Source: Jejubacter sp036620675 (GTDB taxonomy: Bacteria > Pseudomonadota > Gammaproteobacteria > Enterobacterales > Enterobacteriaceae). Taken from it: DNA of 64,000 bases. Shown one piece after another: positions 49,546 to 58,417 of the stretch. Position 1 is the first letter of the stretch; each line of letters opens with the position of its first letter. The notes under the pieces are model-generated. The model saw nothing but the letters and a program-made list of their open reading frames with translations. It made no database searches and was not told the origin of the DNA. The position numbers and the translations under genes were made by a program. The stretch lies in NCBI GenBank assembly GCA_036620675.1, contig JAZHEE010000011.1; one strand, given 5' to 3'.

Positions 49546-50493
49546 TTATTTTGCCAGACGTTTTTCAATGGCGTCCATTAACATACCGGTGATGGAGACA
49601 GGGTATTCGGCTTCGATCTCGCGCACGCAGGTCGGGCTGGTGACGTTAATTTCGGTCAGACGATCGCCGATGATATCCAGACCCACGAAGATAAGCCCCT
49701 TCGCCTTCAGTTCTGGCGCGATGCGACGGGCGATGGCCCAGTCGCTCTCACTAAGCGGACGTGGTTCTCCGCGGCCACCGGCGGCCAGATTGCCGCGGGT
49801 TTCTCCGCCCTGGGGAATCCGGGCCAGACAGTATGGTACCGGCTCACCGTCTACCACCAGTACGCGCTTATCGCCATCTTTTATCGCCGGCAGGTAGTTC
49901 TGAGCCATGCAATAACGGCTGCCGTGTTCAGTCAGGGTTTCCACAATCACCGGCAGATTGGGATCGCCCTCTTTAACCCGGAAGATGGAAGCGCCGCCCA
50001 TACCGTCGAGCGGTTTAAGGATAATATCGCCGTGCTTTTGCCAGAAGGCCCTAATCTGCGCCAGGTTACGGGTGACCAGGGTATCCGGCGTGAGATCCGC
50101 AAACCAGGCGGTATAGAGCTTTTCGTTGCAGTCACGCAGGCTCTGGGGTTTGTTGACGATAAGCGTACCTTGCTCTTCAGCGCGCTCCAGAACGTAGGTG
50201 GCATAGATATATTCGGTGTCGAACGGCGGATCCTTACGCATCAGGATCACATCGAGCTCAGCCAGTCCGATCTCCTGCTCGTCTCCGAACTGGTACCAGG
50301 CGTCGTAGTTCTGCTCCACGCTTAGCTTACGGGTGCGGGCGCGGGCTTCACCGCCAGTCAGAAAGAGATCGTTCATCTCCATATAGTGCAGCTCATAGCC
50401 GCGGCGTTGGGCTTCCAGCAGCATAGCGAAACTGGAGTCTTTCTTGATGTTGATGTCTGCGATGGGATCCATCACGATGCCGAGCTTGATCAT
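49546..50493 (-). CDS. gshB: Glutathione synthetase
   Basis: ATP-grasp enzyme joining gamma-glutamylcysteine and glycine. 315 residues, with the substrate loop region KDPPFDTEYIYATYVLE, KPLDGMGGASIFR (ATP-binding) and INVTSPTCVREIE. It lies 9 bases downstream of rsmE. A GC hairpin (49515-49535) follows the stop. Confidence 0.97.
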   Translation of the reverse strand: MIKLGIVMDPIADINIKKDSSFAMLLEAQRRGYELHYMEMNDLFLTGGEARARTRKLSVEQNYDAWYQFGDEQEIGLAELDVILMRKDPPFDTEYIYATYVLERAEEQGTLIVNKPQSLRDCNEKLYTAWFADLTPDTLVTRNLAQIRAFWQKHGDIILKPLDGMGGASIFRVKEGDPNLPVIVETLTEHGSRYCMAQNYLPAIKDGDKRVLVVDGEPVPYCLARIPQGGETRGNLAAGGRGEPRPLSESDWAIARRIAPELKAKGLIFVGLDIIGDRLTEINVTSPTCVREIEAEYPVSITGMLMDAIEKRLAK

Positions 50494-50502
50494 TTTTTCT
50501 CC

Positions 50503-51234
50503 TTAACCCAGGTCGCCAAACCGAACCTGAAGCGCGGTTATAGCGGTCAGTGCTGTCGTTTCTGTACGCAAAACGCGTGGGCCCAGCAGAATATCGGTAA
50601 AGCCGTGGCGCGCGGTCATGGCGATCTCATCCGCTGATAGTCCTCCCTCCGGGCCGATGAGCAAACGCAGGCTTGCGACCTGCGGAGGAAGCGTATTGAT
50701 ACTGTGGCTGGCGCGTGGATGCAGGTTGAGTTTCAGCCCCTCTTCCGGCTCCGTACACCAGGCTTCAAGCGTCATGGCCGGCCGGATCTCCGGCAGCCGG
50801 TTACGGCCGCACTGTTCACAGGCGGCGATAGCGATCTTACGCCACTGCTGAAGTTTTTTCCCGAGTCTCTCTTCATCGAGTTTAACCCCGCAGCGCTCTG
50901 AAAACAGAGGGGTAATGGTATTCACCCCCAGTTCAATGGATTTTTGAATGGTGAACTCCATCTTTTCGCCCCGGGACATCACCTGTCCCAGATGCAGGTT
51001 GAGGGGCGATTCACGATCGTCGGTGGTTGCATCCAGTACCTGAACGCACACCCGCTTTTTATCCGCGCTCATAATGGTGGCGTTAAAGACCTGGTTACTG
51101 CCATCGAATAGCTGTAGCGCCTGTCCTGCGCCCATACGTAGCACCCGGCCTACATGGCTGGCGGCATCGTTGCAGAGGGCTATCTCTGTATCGACGTGAA
51201 GTGGTTCTGGGTGATAAATGCGGGGAATGCGCAT
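50503..51234 (-). CDS. rsmE: 16S rRNA (uridine1498-N3)-methyltransferase
   Basis: SPOUT-class methyltransferase of 243 residues. N-terminal PUA-like part (MRIPRIYHPEPL, HVGRVLRMGAGQ), then the knot with LLIGPEGGLSADEI and LGPRVLRTETTALTAI, which forms the SAM pocket. Followed closely by gshB. Confidence 0.97.
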   Translation of the reverse strand: MRIPRIYHPEPLHVDTEIALCNDAASHVGRVLRMGAGQALQLFDGSNQVFNATIMSADKKRVCVQVLDATTDDRESPLNLHLGQVMSRGEKMEFTIQKSIELGVNTITPLFSERCGVKLDEERLGKKLQQWRKIAIAACEQCGRNRLPEIRPAMTLEAWCTEPEEGLKLNLHPRASHSINTLPPQVASLRLLIGPEGGLSADEIAMTARHGFTDILLGPRVLRTETTALTAITALQVRFGDLG

Positions 51235-51307
51235 AGGGTTTTTCTGTCCGGTTTGGCAGGTGCGCGGTGTCGGCGCCGCGCGGTTAACAATTGGCTGCTA
51301 GTGTAGG

Positions 51308-52015
51308 TTAGCCATTTTGTCGCTGGCAAGCTTTCAGCACCCAGGGATTATGATTACCCTGAATTCTGGCGATGCGGGCGTCGCGTTCGCACTCCCATGC
51401 GGTAACGGGGTAGAGACGGTTCCATGCCTCGAACAAACGGGTCTGCTGGCGTGACAGGCGCATATGGTAAGTGTCGCGCATATAAAACAAGGTGCGGGCG
51501 ATAGCGCCCCTGGCCCGAACCGGCGGTTCAGCGCGCTTGCCTTTAAAATCGACCTTCATAGCGCACTGACCGTACTGCCCTTCGCCGCCGCTCCACTGAC
51601 TGTACTGGAAATTATTGCGATCGCCGTTCACCTCGCCGATGGCGGGCTGCAGGTTATGCAGGTCAGTTTCGATTTTGCGATAGATGGGGTCTTTGTTGCA
51701 GTTTTTACGTCCGCCGTTCTGCCAGCACTGGCGCTGATGGCCAAACTCCCAGGCCGGCATAACGTGTTCCCATTCAATGCGTGAGGCGCGGTTTTTATTT
51801 TTACGAACCCGATAGCCGCAGGAGGCCAGCTCTGGTTCCCCTTTTTTTCCTTTCCAGATGATTTTACATCCGCAGTAGAAAGTTCCGGGGGCGTCGGCGT
51901 TCAGTTTTACGCTGGCGGCTTTTGCTTTAGAAAAACTGGTGATTGCCGCGTGGCTGACATTGCCCCACAGAGTGGTGCCGAGCGCGACGGCCGCGAAAGC
52001 GATATTGCGATACAT
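51308..52015 (-). CDS. endA: Periplasmic endonuclease I
   Basis: DNA-specific endonuclease of the periplasm. The start at 52015 gives 235 residues, the E. coli length, with a signal peptide (MYRNIAFAAVALGTTLWGNVSHA). The beta-beta-metal active site is in RIEWEHVMPAW, followed by DLHNLQPAIGEVNGDRNN. Eight cysteines support disulfide bonding. It stands alone between sprT and rsmE. Confidence 0.96.
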   Translation of the reverse strand: MYRNIAFAAVALGTTLWGNVSHAAITSFSKAKAASVKLNADAPGTFYCGCKIIWKGKKGEPELASCGYRVRKNKNRASRIEWEHVMPAWEFGHQRQCWQNGGRKNCNKDPIYRKIETDLHNLQPAIGEVNGDRNNFQYSQWSGGEGQYGQCAMKVDFKGKRAEPPVRARGAIARTLFYMRDTYHMRLSRQQTRLFEAWNRLYPVTAWECERDARIARIQGNHNPWVLKACQRQNG

Positions 52016-52100
52016 CTTCAACTCCGTGTCAAAACGAGCACGGATCCTGAAACAGACGTCGCTCTGTTGCAATCAGTAAGCTCAATAAATTTCCAGAAAA

Positions 52101-52610
52101 TCAGCCTGCAGATGGCGCTGGTCGTAAAATCTGGCCGCAGTGTACGCAGCGATATTCGGCTTCGCCGCGCAGCACCCGGTTATGGCGGCGTACGGTAAGC
52201 TGGTGCGGCTGGCAGCCGCAGTGGTAAGGGAAAGTCTTACGTGGCAGAGACTGGGTGGAGAACGCGTGAGTACGTCTGGCTGGCACTTCCAGCACTCGCT
52301 CCATCATCCACTTCCACTCCTTGCCGTGAGGCGCAACCCGACCAAAGCGTTTCCATACCAGCAGGTGCGCCAGTTCGTGGGGAACCACTTCATCAATAAA
52401 CGCCTGCTGGTTTTCCATCAGCAGTATCGGGTTCAGGCGAATCTCATACTGCTCCAGCCAGGCGGTACCGGCCGAGGTGCCGCGCTGGTTCCAGAGCACT
52501 TTAGGCTCGGGGTAGTCACGGCCCAGGCGCTGGTTGGCCAGCAGCAGCTTTTCCCGCAGGCGACGCATAACGGCCTGCTGAAGGGCGATGGGAAGACGAG
52601 GGGTTTTCAT
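52101..52610 (-). CDS. sprT: SprT-family zinc metalloprotease-like protein
   Basis: 169 residues from the ATG at 52610 (MKTPRLPIALQQAVMRRLRE), as in E. coli. Zinc site HELAH in VVPHELAHLLVWKRFG, and a C-terminal zinc ribbon (CGC...CVHCG). Homologues include SPRTN; the bacterial role is poorly known. An upstream start at 52694 is not conserved. Confidence 0.95.
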   Translation of the reverse strand: MKTPRLPIALQQAVMRRLREKLLLANQRLGRDYPEPKVLWNQRGTSAGTAWLEQYEIRLNPILLMENQQAFIDEVVPHELAHLLVWKRFGRVAPHGKEWKWMMERVLEVPARRTHAFSTQSLPRKTFPYHCGCQPHQLTVRRHNRVLRGEAEYRCVHCGQILRPAPSAG

Positions 52611-52712
52611 GGAGCCAGAGCATAGAGGGGCCTTACGGTTGGCGCAAGTCCGACTCTGGCGAAATCTATTATTAAGGTATTGGGGATGGAGCATCCTCCT
52701 TCGGGGTTGATT

Positions 52713-52744
52713 AAAAACGCGGCAGGAATTGCTGCCGCGTTTTT
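52713..52744 (-). terminator. galP terminator
   Basis: Perfect stem aaaaacgcggcag with ctgccgcgttttt, six-base loop and U run on the minus strand, 14 bases beyond the galP stop. The A/T-rich base on both sides could also work in the other direction. Confidence 0.9.
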
Positions 52745-52758
52745 CGCTGAAACAGCGA

Positions 52759-54153
52759 TCAGTTGCTGGCGCCTATTTCACGCAACGGACGGCCTTTCAT
52801 CAGGTTGCGTTCGATATGCTCCAGAGAGATATGTTTGGTTTCCGGCACCAGTGCCAGAGTTAGGATAATAAAGAACAGGTTCAGACCCGCGTAGACCCAG
52901 AAGGTATTGGCGTTACCCAGACTGTTGAGCATGGTCAGGAAGGTGGCCCCAACTATCATATTGGCGATCCAGTTAGTCGCGGTAGAACAGGTAATGCCGA
53001 AATCGCGTCCTTTCAGCGGCTGGATTTCCGAACACAGCACCCAGATCAGCGGGCCGGCGCTCATGGCGAAGCCAACGATAAACATCAGCAACATGGCGAC
53101 TGCGAAATACTGGGCCGATGGGGAAGCGATTCCCACATTTATCATGGTGCCCAGCGTCCCCATACCGACAGCCATGACCAGGAAGCCCAGTATCAGGGTC
53201 GGTTTACGGCCCCAGCGATCCACCAGGCCGATGGCGATAAAGGTTGCCAGCACGTTGGTCAGACCGACGATCACGGTGCCCCACATCTGTTCGGTGGTAT
53301 TGCTGTAGCCCGCCAGTTCGAAAATTTTCGGCGCATAGTACATGATGACGTTCATTCCGGTGAATTGCTGCATCACCTGGAGCAGCACGCCCAGGAACAC
53401 GGCGCGACGAAAGTTACGATTTTCTTTAAACAGCGACCAGCCGCTCTGCTTTACTTTCAGGCTTTCGCGGATCTCATCCAGTTCGCGCTTCGCTTCTTCG
53501 CTGGTATCGCGCAGGCGCGTCAGTACCCGTTCGGCGTCATGAAAGCGGCGTTTAGCGGCAAACCAGCGCGGGCTGTCCGGCAGAAAAAATACCCCAAGCA
53601 GCAAAGCTGCTGCCGGGACAGTGATAACGCCCAGCATCCAGCGCCAGTCGCCGGAGTAGCTGAAGGCGGTATCGGAAAGATAAGCGCCCAGAATGCCGAT
53701 AGTAATCATCAACTGATACATGGAGATCATGCTGCCGCGAATGCGTTCTGGCGCGATTTCCGACAGATAGAGCGGCGCAGTGTAAGAGGCAACGCCCACC
53801 GCCAGACCCAGCAATACGCGCGAGACGATCAACACCTCTACGTTCGGCGCCAGCGCCGACGCCAGAGAGCCGATAACGAACAGCACGGCGCCGATCATCA
53901 GGCTATATTTGCGACCAAGGCGGAAAGAGAGCCAGCCGCTGCCGACGGCGCCGACTGCCGCGCCGAACATCATGGAGCTGACCACCCATTCCTGCTGATG
54001 CGCGGTGATCTGGAATTCTTGAGAGATAAACGGCAGGGCGCCGGCGATGACGCCGATATCAAGCCCGAACAGCAGACCCGCCAGCGCGGCAAGGAAGCAA
54101 ACAAAAAATGTCATGGTTTTGTTTGAATGACGCTGTTTTGTATTGTCAGGCAT
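52759..54153 (-). CDS. galP: Galactose:H+ symporter
   Basis: 464-residue sugar porter (MFS). Twelve membrane segments, with the family motifs GRKYSLM in loop 2-3, PLYLSEIAPERIRG after segment 4, QQFTGMNVIMYYAPKIF in segment 7, DRWGRKP in loop 8-9 and a PETK ending. N-terminus MPDNTKQRHSNKTMTFFVCF is as in E. coli GalP. Upstream lie a CRP site and two gal operators. Confidence 0.95.
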   Translation of the reverse strand: MPDNTKQRHSNKTMTFFVCFLAALAGLLFGLDIGVIAGALPFISQEFQITAHQQEWVVSSMMFGAAVGAVGSGWLSFRLGRKYSLMIGAVLFVIGSLASALAPNVEVLIVSRVLLGLAVGVASYTAPLYLSEIAPERIRGSMISMYQLMITIGILGAYLSDTAFSYSGDWRWMLGVITVPAAALLLGVFFLPDSPRWFAAKRRFHDAERVLTRLRDTSEEAKRELDEIRESLKVKQSGWSLFKENRNFRRAVFLGVLLQVMQQFTGMNVIMYYAPKIFELAGYSNTTEQMWGTVIVGLTNVLATFIAIGLVDRWGRKPTLILGFLVMAVGMGTLGTMINVGIASPSAQYFAVAMLLMFIVGFAMSAGPLIWVLCSEIQPLKGRDFGITCSTATNWIANMIVGATFLTMLNSLGNANTFWVYAGLNLFFIILTLALVPETKHISLEHIERNLMKGRPLREIGASN

Positions 54154-54217
54154 AACGCCCTCCGGTTGGATTAATCAGATAACGGGGTTAAGGGTAGGTA
54201 ATGAAAAGGTGAAAATA

Positions 54218-54233
54218 TGTGATTCCAATCACG
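54218..54233. promoter_or_regulatory. CRP site upstream of galP
   Basis: TGTGATTCCAATCACG matches the TGTGA-N6-TCACA consensus at nine of ten positions. It lies about 65 bases before the galP start and four bases from a gal operator, as in E. coli catabolite-controlled gal promoters. Confidence 0.8.
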
Positions 54234-54236
54234 AAG

Positions 54237-54252
54237 GTGTAATCGGTTACAT
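54237..54252. promoter_or_regulatory. GalR/GalS operator 1 of galP
   Basis: GTGTAATCGGTTACAT fits the GTGKAANCGNTTNCAC operator pattern except for the last base. Adjacent to the CRP site, so repression and activation can compete here. Confidence 0.8.
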
Positions 54253-54421
54253 AAATGTCAAGAAATGTCAGGATGTAATTATTGTTTATTTTCAGTGTAT
54301 TGCTTTAAGTTTTTCTCTTTGGGTAATAAATGTTTCGGACAATACCGAAAAGAAATGTAATTTTTGTGCCATGATTTGTGTTGTGACATAAAAAATGACA
54401 ATGGCATAAGACATTCTCACT

Positions 54422-54437
54422 ATGTAAGCGATTACAT
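54422..54437. promoter_or_regulatory. GalR/GalS operator 2, distal
   Basis: ATGTAAGCGATTACAT is a near-perfect symmetric gal operator 185 bases upstream of operator 1. A pair of operators at this distance suits repression by DNA looping. Confidence 0.75.
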
Positions 54438-55010
54438 TTTTAGGGCGTAATGAATCTTATTTCCGGCAGATTTTTTGCAGTGGAGTTGGCGTCAATATGC
54501 TGGTTGGCGCTAAAAAAGGTCAACAAAAATTTGAAAATTTTTGCGTTAAATTGCAAGGTAATTAACCCAAATATGTTCATCCCATATCAGAGGCTATCTC
54601 CTTGCCAGATAAGGGATTTAGGGTTTTTCTTGACTGTTGGCTTATAAAGCAATCGCACTATTTGTTCTTTGTTTTAACATTTATTAAACATCCACCTGTA
54701 TCTCTGATGAGAAATTTCTGCTAATTTGCAGACTATTCCTGGTTGGCTTTTGCGGTGTTTTAAAATTCCACGAAGGAAGCATCGATTTATTGGTGTCGAA
54801 AAAAGAATGTTTTATTTGTGGTATGGATAATCATTTTTCATCAATTGACTGTGTGAAATTTGTGATTGCGTTTTTATCTTTTCAGGAAACGTGCAGGTTT
54901 AAATCTGGTTTTTTTTTGTGGTTAGCAACAATTGCTAAGGCGTCGGATAACGTACTTCAGGACTAAGCACGATATCAGGCGAGTTGTATCAGTAATATGG
55001 ATGAGATCAT
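54438..55010. other. AT-rich region before the secretion remnant
   Basis: About 570 bases without a supportable gene. Very AT-rich (several runs of T and A), the kind of DNA bound by H-NS, and unlike both galP and the following gene. It may contain the promoter of the TolC-like gene; no clear boxes stand out. Confidence 0.4.
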
Positions 55011-56117
55011 ATGGGACGCTTTATTGTAACAAGGATGATAGCGCTGATACTGGTATTTTCTTTCCCGGGGAGCGCCGCCCCGTTACCCCAATGGGCCAGC
55101 GGCCCCGGCGTGGCTCGCGTTAATTCCGTGACGCTAAAAGAGAGTATTTTGTTTGCGTTCGATCGCGCCCCTTCGGTAGGCGAGCAGGCGGCGCAACTGG
55201 GGATCGGCCAGGCACAGATCGATGAGACGCGCAGCGCATGGCTTCCTCAGGTATCCCTGAGCGGCAGCACCGGACACAGTGAAAGTACGGACTCCAGCGG
55301 TTCGCTTAACAGTTCCGCCGTCTGGGGACTGACGCTGACTCAGTTGATCTACGATTTTGGTAAAACGAATAACGCTATCGATCAACAGAAGAAGCGGCGG
55401 GAAAGCTATCGCTACCAGCTAATGTCCACACTCACCAGCGTGGCGGAAGAGATCGCGCAGGCCAATGCAGAGGTGAAGCGCTATGACGAGCTTAACGCGG
55501 CGGCGGAACAGCATATCAACGCGTTGCTGGAGGTTCTGCATATGGTCAGCATGCGCGCGAACGCGGGCCTTAGCTCCCGTTCAGATGTGCTGCTTGCTGG
55601 CATGAGCTCTACTCAGGAACAGTACCGGGCTGCGTTACGTAGCGCCCGCGCCAGGTTGGGCGTTCTGACGGGAATAGAGGCCGTACAATATTCCGCTATG
55701 CCGCCGGCGCTGGCCCATGATCAGACGCCGATCGGTAACATCAATTATTCCCGTATCCCTTCGGTACTGGCCGCTGAGTTGCTGGAAGTTTCTTCCCGCT
55801 ATGGGGTCAACCGGGTGAAGTCTGAACACTGGCCGACGGTCAGCCTGAAAGGCGGACGCACCCGCTACCAGACCGATAATCGCAACTACTGGGACGATCA
55901 AATTCAGATAAGCGTTGACGCTCCGCTTTATCAGGGCGCTGCCGTTTCCGCCCGGGTTCGCCAGGCGGAAGGTGAGCGCCGGAAAGCGCTTTCGAAAGTG
56001 AATCAGGCGAAGTTCGACGTGCAGCAAAAGGCCTCTGTGGCGCTGGCGGAATGGCAGGGCGCGCAGGGGCGCGAAGAAGCCGGTCGTCAGCAACTGGAAA
56101 ATGCGTTGCATCGTTAG
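55011..56117 (+). pseudogene. TolC-like outer-membrane secretion protein, C-terminally truncated
   Basis: 368 residues: a signal peptide, then the two-repeat TolC/OEP helical barrel pattern (VTLKESILFAFDRAPSVGEQ, LTLTQLIYDFGKTNNAID, SRSDVLLAGMSSTQ, and a second-half ISVDAPLYQGAAVSARVRQAE). Relatives are usually 420-460 residues; this one stops at ENALHR and lacks the last helices. The end lies inside the following HlyD-like frame, with the ABC transporter expected between them missing. It most resembles outer-membrane partners of adhesin-exporting type I systems. The deletion makes function doubtful. Confidence 0.75.
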
Positions 56118-57226
56118 TCATCTGGCTGCTGGCCGCGCTGCTGCTGGCGTTTCTGATCTGGGCCAGCCTGTTTCATCTGGATGAGGTTACCACCGGTAGC
56201 GGTAAGGTGGAGCCCTCGTCTCATGAGCAGGTGATTCAGTCGCTGGAAGGCGGTATTGTTCATAAATTATCGGTGCGGGAAGGGGATCTGGTGGAGCGCG
56301 GTCAGGTGCTGGCGCAGTTGGATCGCACCAAAACCGAATCGAGCGTGCTGGAGAGTATCTCACGCCTGAACGCCGCGCAGGCCACCGCCGCGCGCCTGAA
56401 TGCCGAGGTGAATGACGGTGAACCGGTATTTCCCAAAGAGCTGGACGACGAGCCTGAACTGATTCGCCATGAGACGGCATTGTGGAAATCCCGGCGCGAC
56501 AGTCTGGAAAAAGGGCTTGCCGGTCTGCGCCAGGGCGTGGCGCTGATTCAGCGTGAACTGGCGATGACGGCGCCGCTGGTAAAAGAGGGGGCCAGCCAGG
56601 TCGAGGTACTGCGACTCCAGCGTCAGAAGAATGAACTGGAGAATAAGATCACTGACCTGCACCACCAGTATTATGTGCGGGCACGCGAAGAGCTGGCGAA
56701 GGCTAATGCTGAGATCGAAGCTCAGCGTTCGGTGATGCGCGGCCGGGCGGATTCGCTGACCCGGTTGACTTTTACCGCTCCGGTACGTGGTATTGTGAAA
56801 GATATTGACGTTACTACGGTCGGTGGGGTGATTCCGCCCAACGGGAAACTGATGAGTCTGGTGCCGCTGGATGACCAACTGGTGATAGAGGCGAAGATTT
56901 CACCGCGAGATGTTGCCTTTGTGCATCCCGGGCAGCAGGCGATGGTTAAGATAACCGCCTATGATTATTCCATCTATGGTGGACTGAAAGGGAAGGTGAC
57001 GATGATTTCGCCCGACACCATTCAGGATGAAGTTAAACGGGATATTTACTACTACCGGGTCTATATCCTGACCGATAACAATTATCTGACCAACCGCCAT
57101 GATGATAAGTTTCCGATATTTCCGGGGATGATTTCCTCGGTGGATATTAAGACCGGCAGTAAAACGATTCTGGATTATCTGCTGAAACCGTTAAATAAGG
57201 CTCGGGAGGCGCTGCGCGAACGTTAA
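56051..57226 (+). CDS. HlyD-family type I secretion adaptor, N-terminus replaced
   Basis: Membrane fusion protein. From about residue 20 (ASLVIWLLAALLLAFLIWASL) it has the membrane segment, the lipoyl halves (VEPSSHEQVIQSLEGGIV, VREGDLVERGQVLAQLD), a coiled coil at about 85-230, and the beta-barrel end (PVRGIVKDI, RDVAFVHPGQQAMVKITAYDYS). The first ~18 residues come from the out-of-frame TolC-like gene, so the natural start and cytoplasmic N-terminus have been lost. It overlaps the TolC-like frame by 67 bases. Without an ABC partner it cannot form a complete exporter here. Confidence 0.78.
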   Translation: MAGRAGARRSRSSATGKCVASLVIWLLAALLLAFLIWASLFHLDEVTTGSGKVEPSSHEQVIQSLEGGIVHKLSVREGDLVERGQVLAQLDRTKTESSVLESISRLNAAQATAARLNAEVNDGEPVFPKELDDEPELIRHETALWKSRRDSLEKGLAGLRQGVALIQRELAMTAPLVKEGASQVEVLRLQRQKNELENKITDLHHQYYVRAREELAKANAEIEAQRSVMRGRADSLTRLTFTAPVRGIVKDIDVTTVGGVIPPNGKLMSLVPLDDQLVIEAKISPRDVAFVHPGQQAMVKITAYDYSIYGGLKGKVTMISPDTIQDEVKRDIYYYRVYILTDNNYLTNRHDDKFPIFPGMISSVDIKTGSKTILDYLLKPLNKAREALRER

Positions 57227-57229
57227 GCT

Positions 57230-58114
57230 TCAGGGACGTCGCCGGTCGACGTCCCTGGAATGAATCGCCGCTGGTTCGACATTTAAATAATAGAGCACCC
57301 ATGAGAAATAGAATCCCATATAGTCTTCTACCAGAGTGAAAAAGCTCGGGTGTAGTATTATATCCCCGGAGCATAGTTCACTTAGTAGTTCTTGCTCCTG
57401 AGCGGCCTGTATCATGCGGCGAATATGGGGACGGGAAACTGAGAATTTACGCGCCAGTGCTTTCCAGGAACAGTTAATAGTAACGCTGCTTTCCTGACTA
57501 TGCTGGCGGGCCTTCATGTATAACTCCAGCATGATCATTCTTCCGGCATCTTTATCCAGAAACAGACTGGCTTCGGGTAATATATTTTTATATATAATAC
57601 CACGGAACAGATAGTCGGCGGCACGGTTAAAGAAGTCATGTCTCTGCTGCTTGCGATCGAGCAGTGATGAAGAGAAGTTGTAGCCGGGGCACAGCAGGCT
57701 AAGGGGTTGGAAGGCGCTTTCCATATAGTGCTTCAGCTCTTTCAAACCCTTGTCCGTCGGTTCTACCAGCACTTTTCGCCGATCCCGATTATCCCGGAAT
57801 GTACGCAGTCGTCCACTGACCTTTAGCAGGCTGGTAATAGCAACCACGCTATTGGGGCTGGCTATTTTATAGTGGGCGCATAATTCTTTTACCTGGGAAA
57901 TGGACGATGCCTGATGGCCGTAAATCAGGCAACAGGTTGCCAGTACAATGTTAAAACGTGTTTCCTGAAGAATGATTTTGTAAAATAATGGCTGCTTACG
58001 ATAGACTTCCTGGTTGATCTGATAGTGCAGGCTAATTGCGCTATGAAAATTTGGTAATGCCTTTATCTGGTCGCAACGCTGACGTAGATTTTTCTTTAAG
58101 TTTATTATTTCCAT
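57230..58114 (-). CDS. Regulator with two helix-turn-helix regions, unrecognised family
   Basis: 294 residues. The N-terminal half contains a MarR-like winged helix (SSISQVKELCAHYKIASPNSVVAITSLLKVSG, then RTFRDNRDRRKVLVEPTDKG, where the DxRxx-wing pattern is typical of MarR). The C-terminal part has a second HTH (CSWKALARKFSVSRPHIRRMIQAA). The gene is AT-rich and convergent to the type I secretion remnant, so it may have controlled that locus or its lost adhesin. Its stop is within the shared hairpin. Confidence 0.65.
   Translation of the reverse strand: MEIINLKKNLRQRCDQIKALPNFHSAISLHYQINQEVYRKQPLFYKIILQETRFNIVLATCCLIYGHQASSISQVKELCAHYKIASPNSVVAITSLLKVSGRLRTFRDNRDRRKVLVEPTDKGLKELKHYMESAFQPLSLLCPGYNFSSSLLDRKQQRHDFFNRAADYLFRGIIYKNILPEASLFLDKDAGRMIMLELYMKARQHSQESSVTINCSWKALARKFSVSRPHIRRMIQAAQEQELLSELCSGDIILHPSFFTLVEDYMGFYFSWVLYYLNVEPAAIHSRDVDRRRP
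57231..57257. terminator. Hairpin ending the secretion remnant and the regulator
   Basis: A perfect 11-base stem (cagggacgtcg with cgacgtccctg) with five-base loop. It lies 4 bases after the hlyD stop and spans the last codons of the convergent regulator gene. No T run. Confidence 0.6.
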
Positions 58115-58373
58115 TTTTTCTTGTAAAAGATATTGCTGTGAATTATTTCATATGGGCCTGATATTCAGGGAGTGAAATGCAAATAATAGTATTGCATAGT
58201 TCTATGAAAAGATCCTGAAAGCGGAAGGAATGTTCGGATTAATCCCTGGATTTCAGCAATAAAAGATAATTAAACGGCAATAGATAAGAGTGGCTTGTTA
58301 ATAAACTATGTTTTTATTGTTTTGCACAGAATTACCTGGCGAAGAATAATAATATATTTGGGGGCGGTGATGA

Positions 58374-58406
58374 AAAAAAGGGCCAGCGATATGCTGGCCC
58401 TTTTTT
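58374..58406 (-). terminator. metK terminator
   Basis: Nine-base perfect stem (agggccagc with gctggccct at the core) flanked by A and T runs, five-base loop, U run on the minus strand, 11 bases beyond the metK stop. The 260 bases to its left up to the regulator are AT-rich and hold no gene. Confidence 0.9.
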
Positions 58407-58417
58407 ATGCTGAATGA

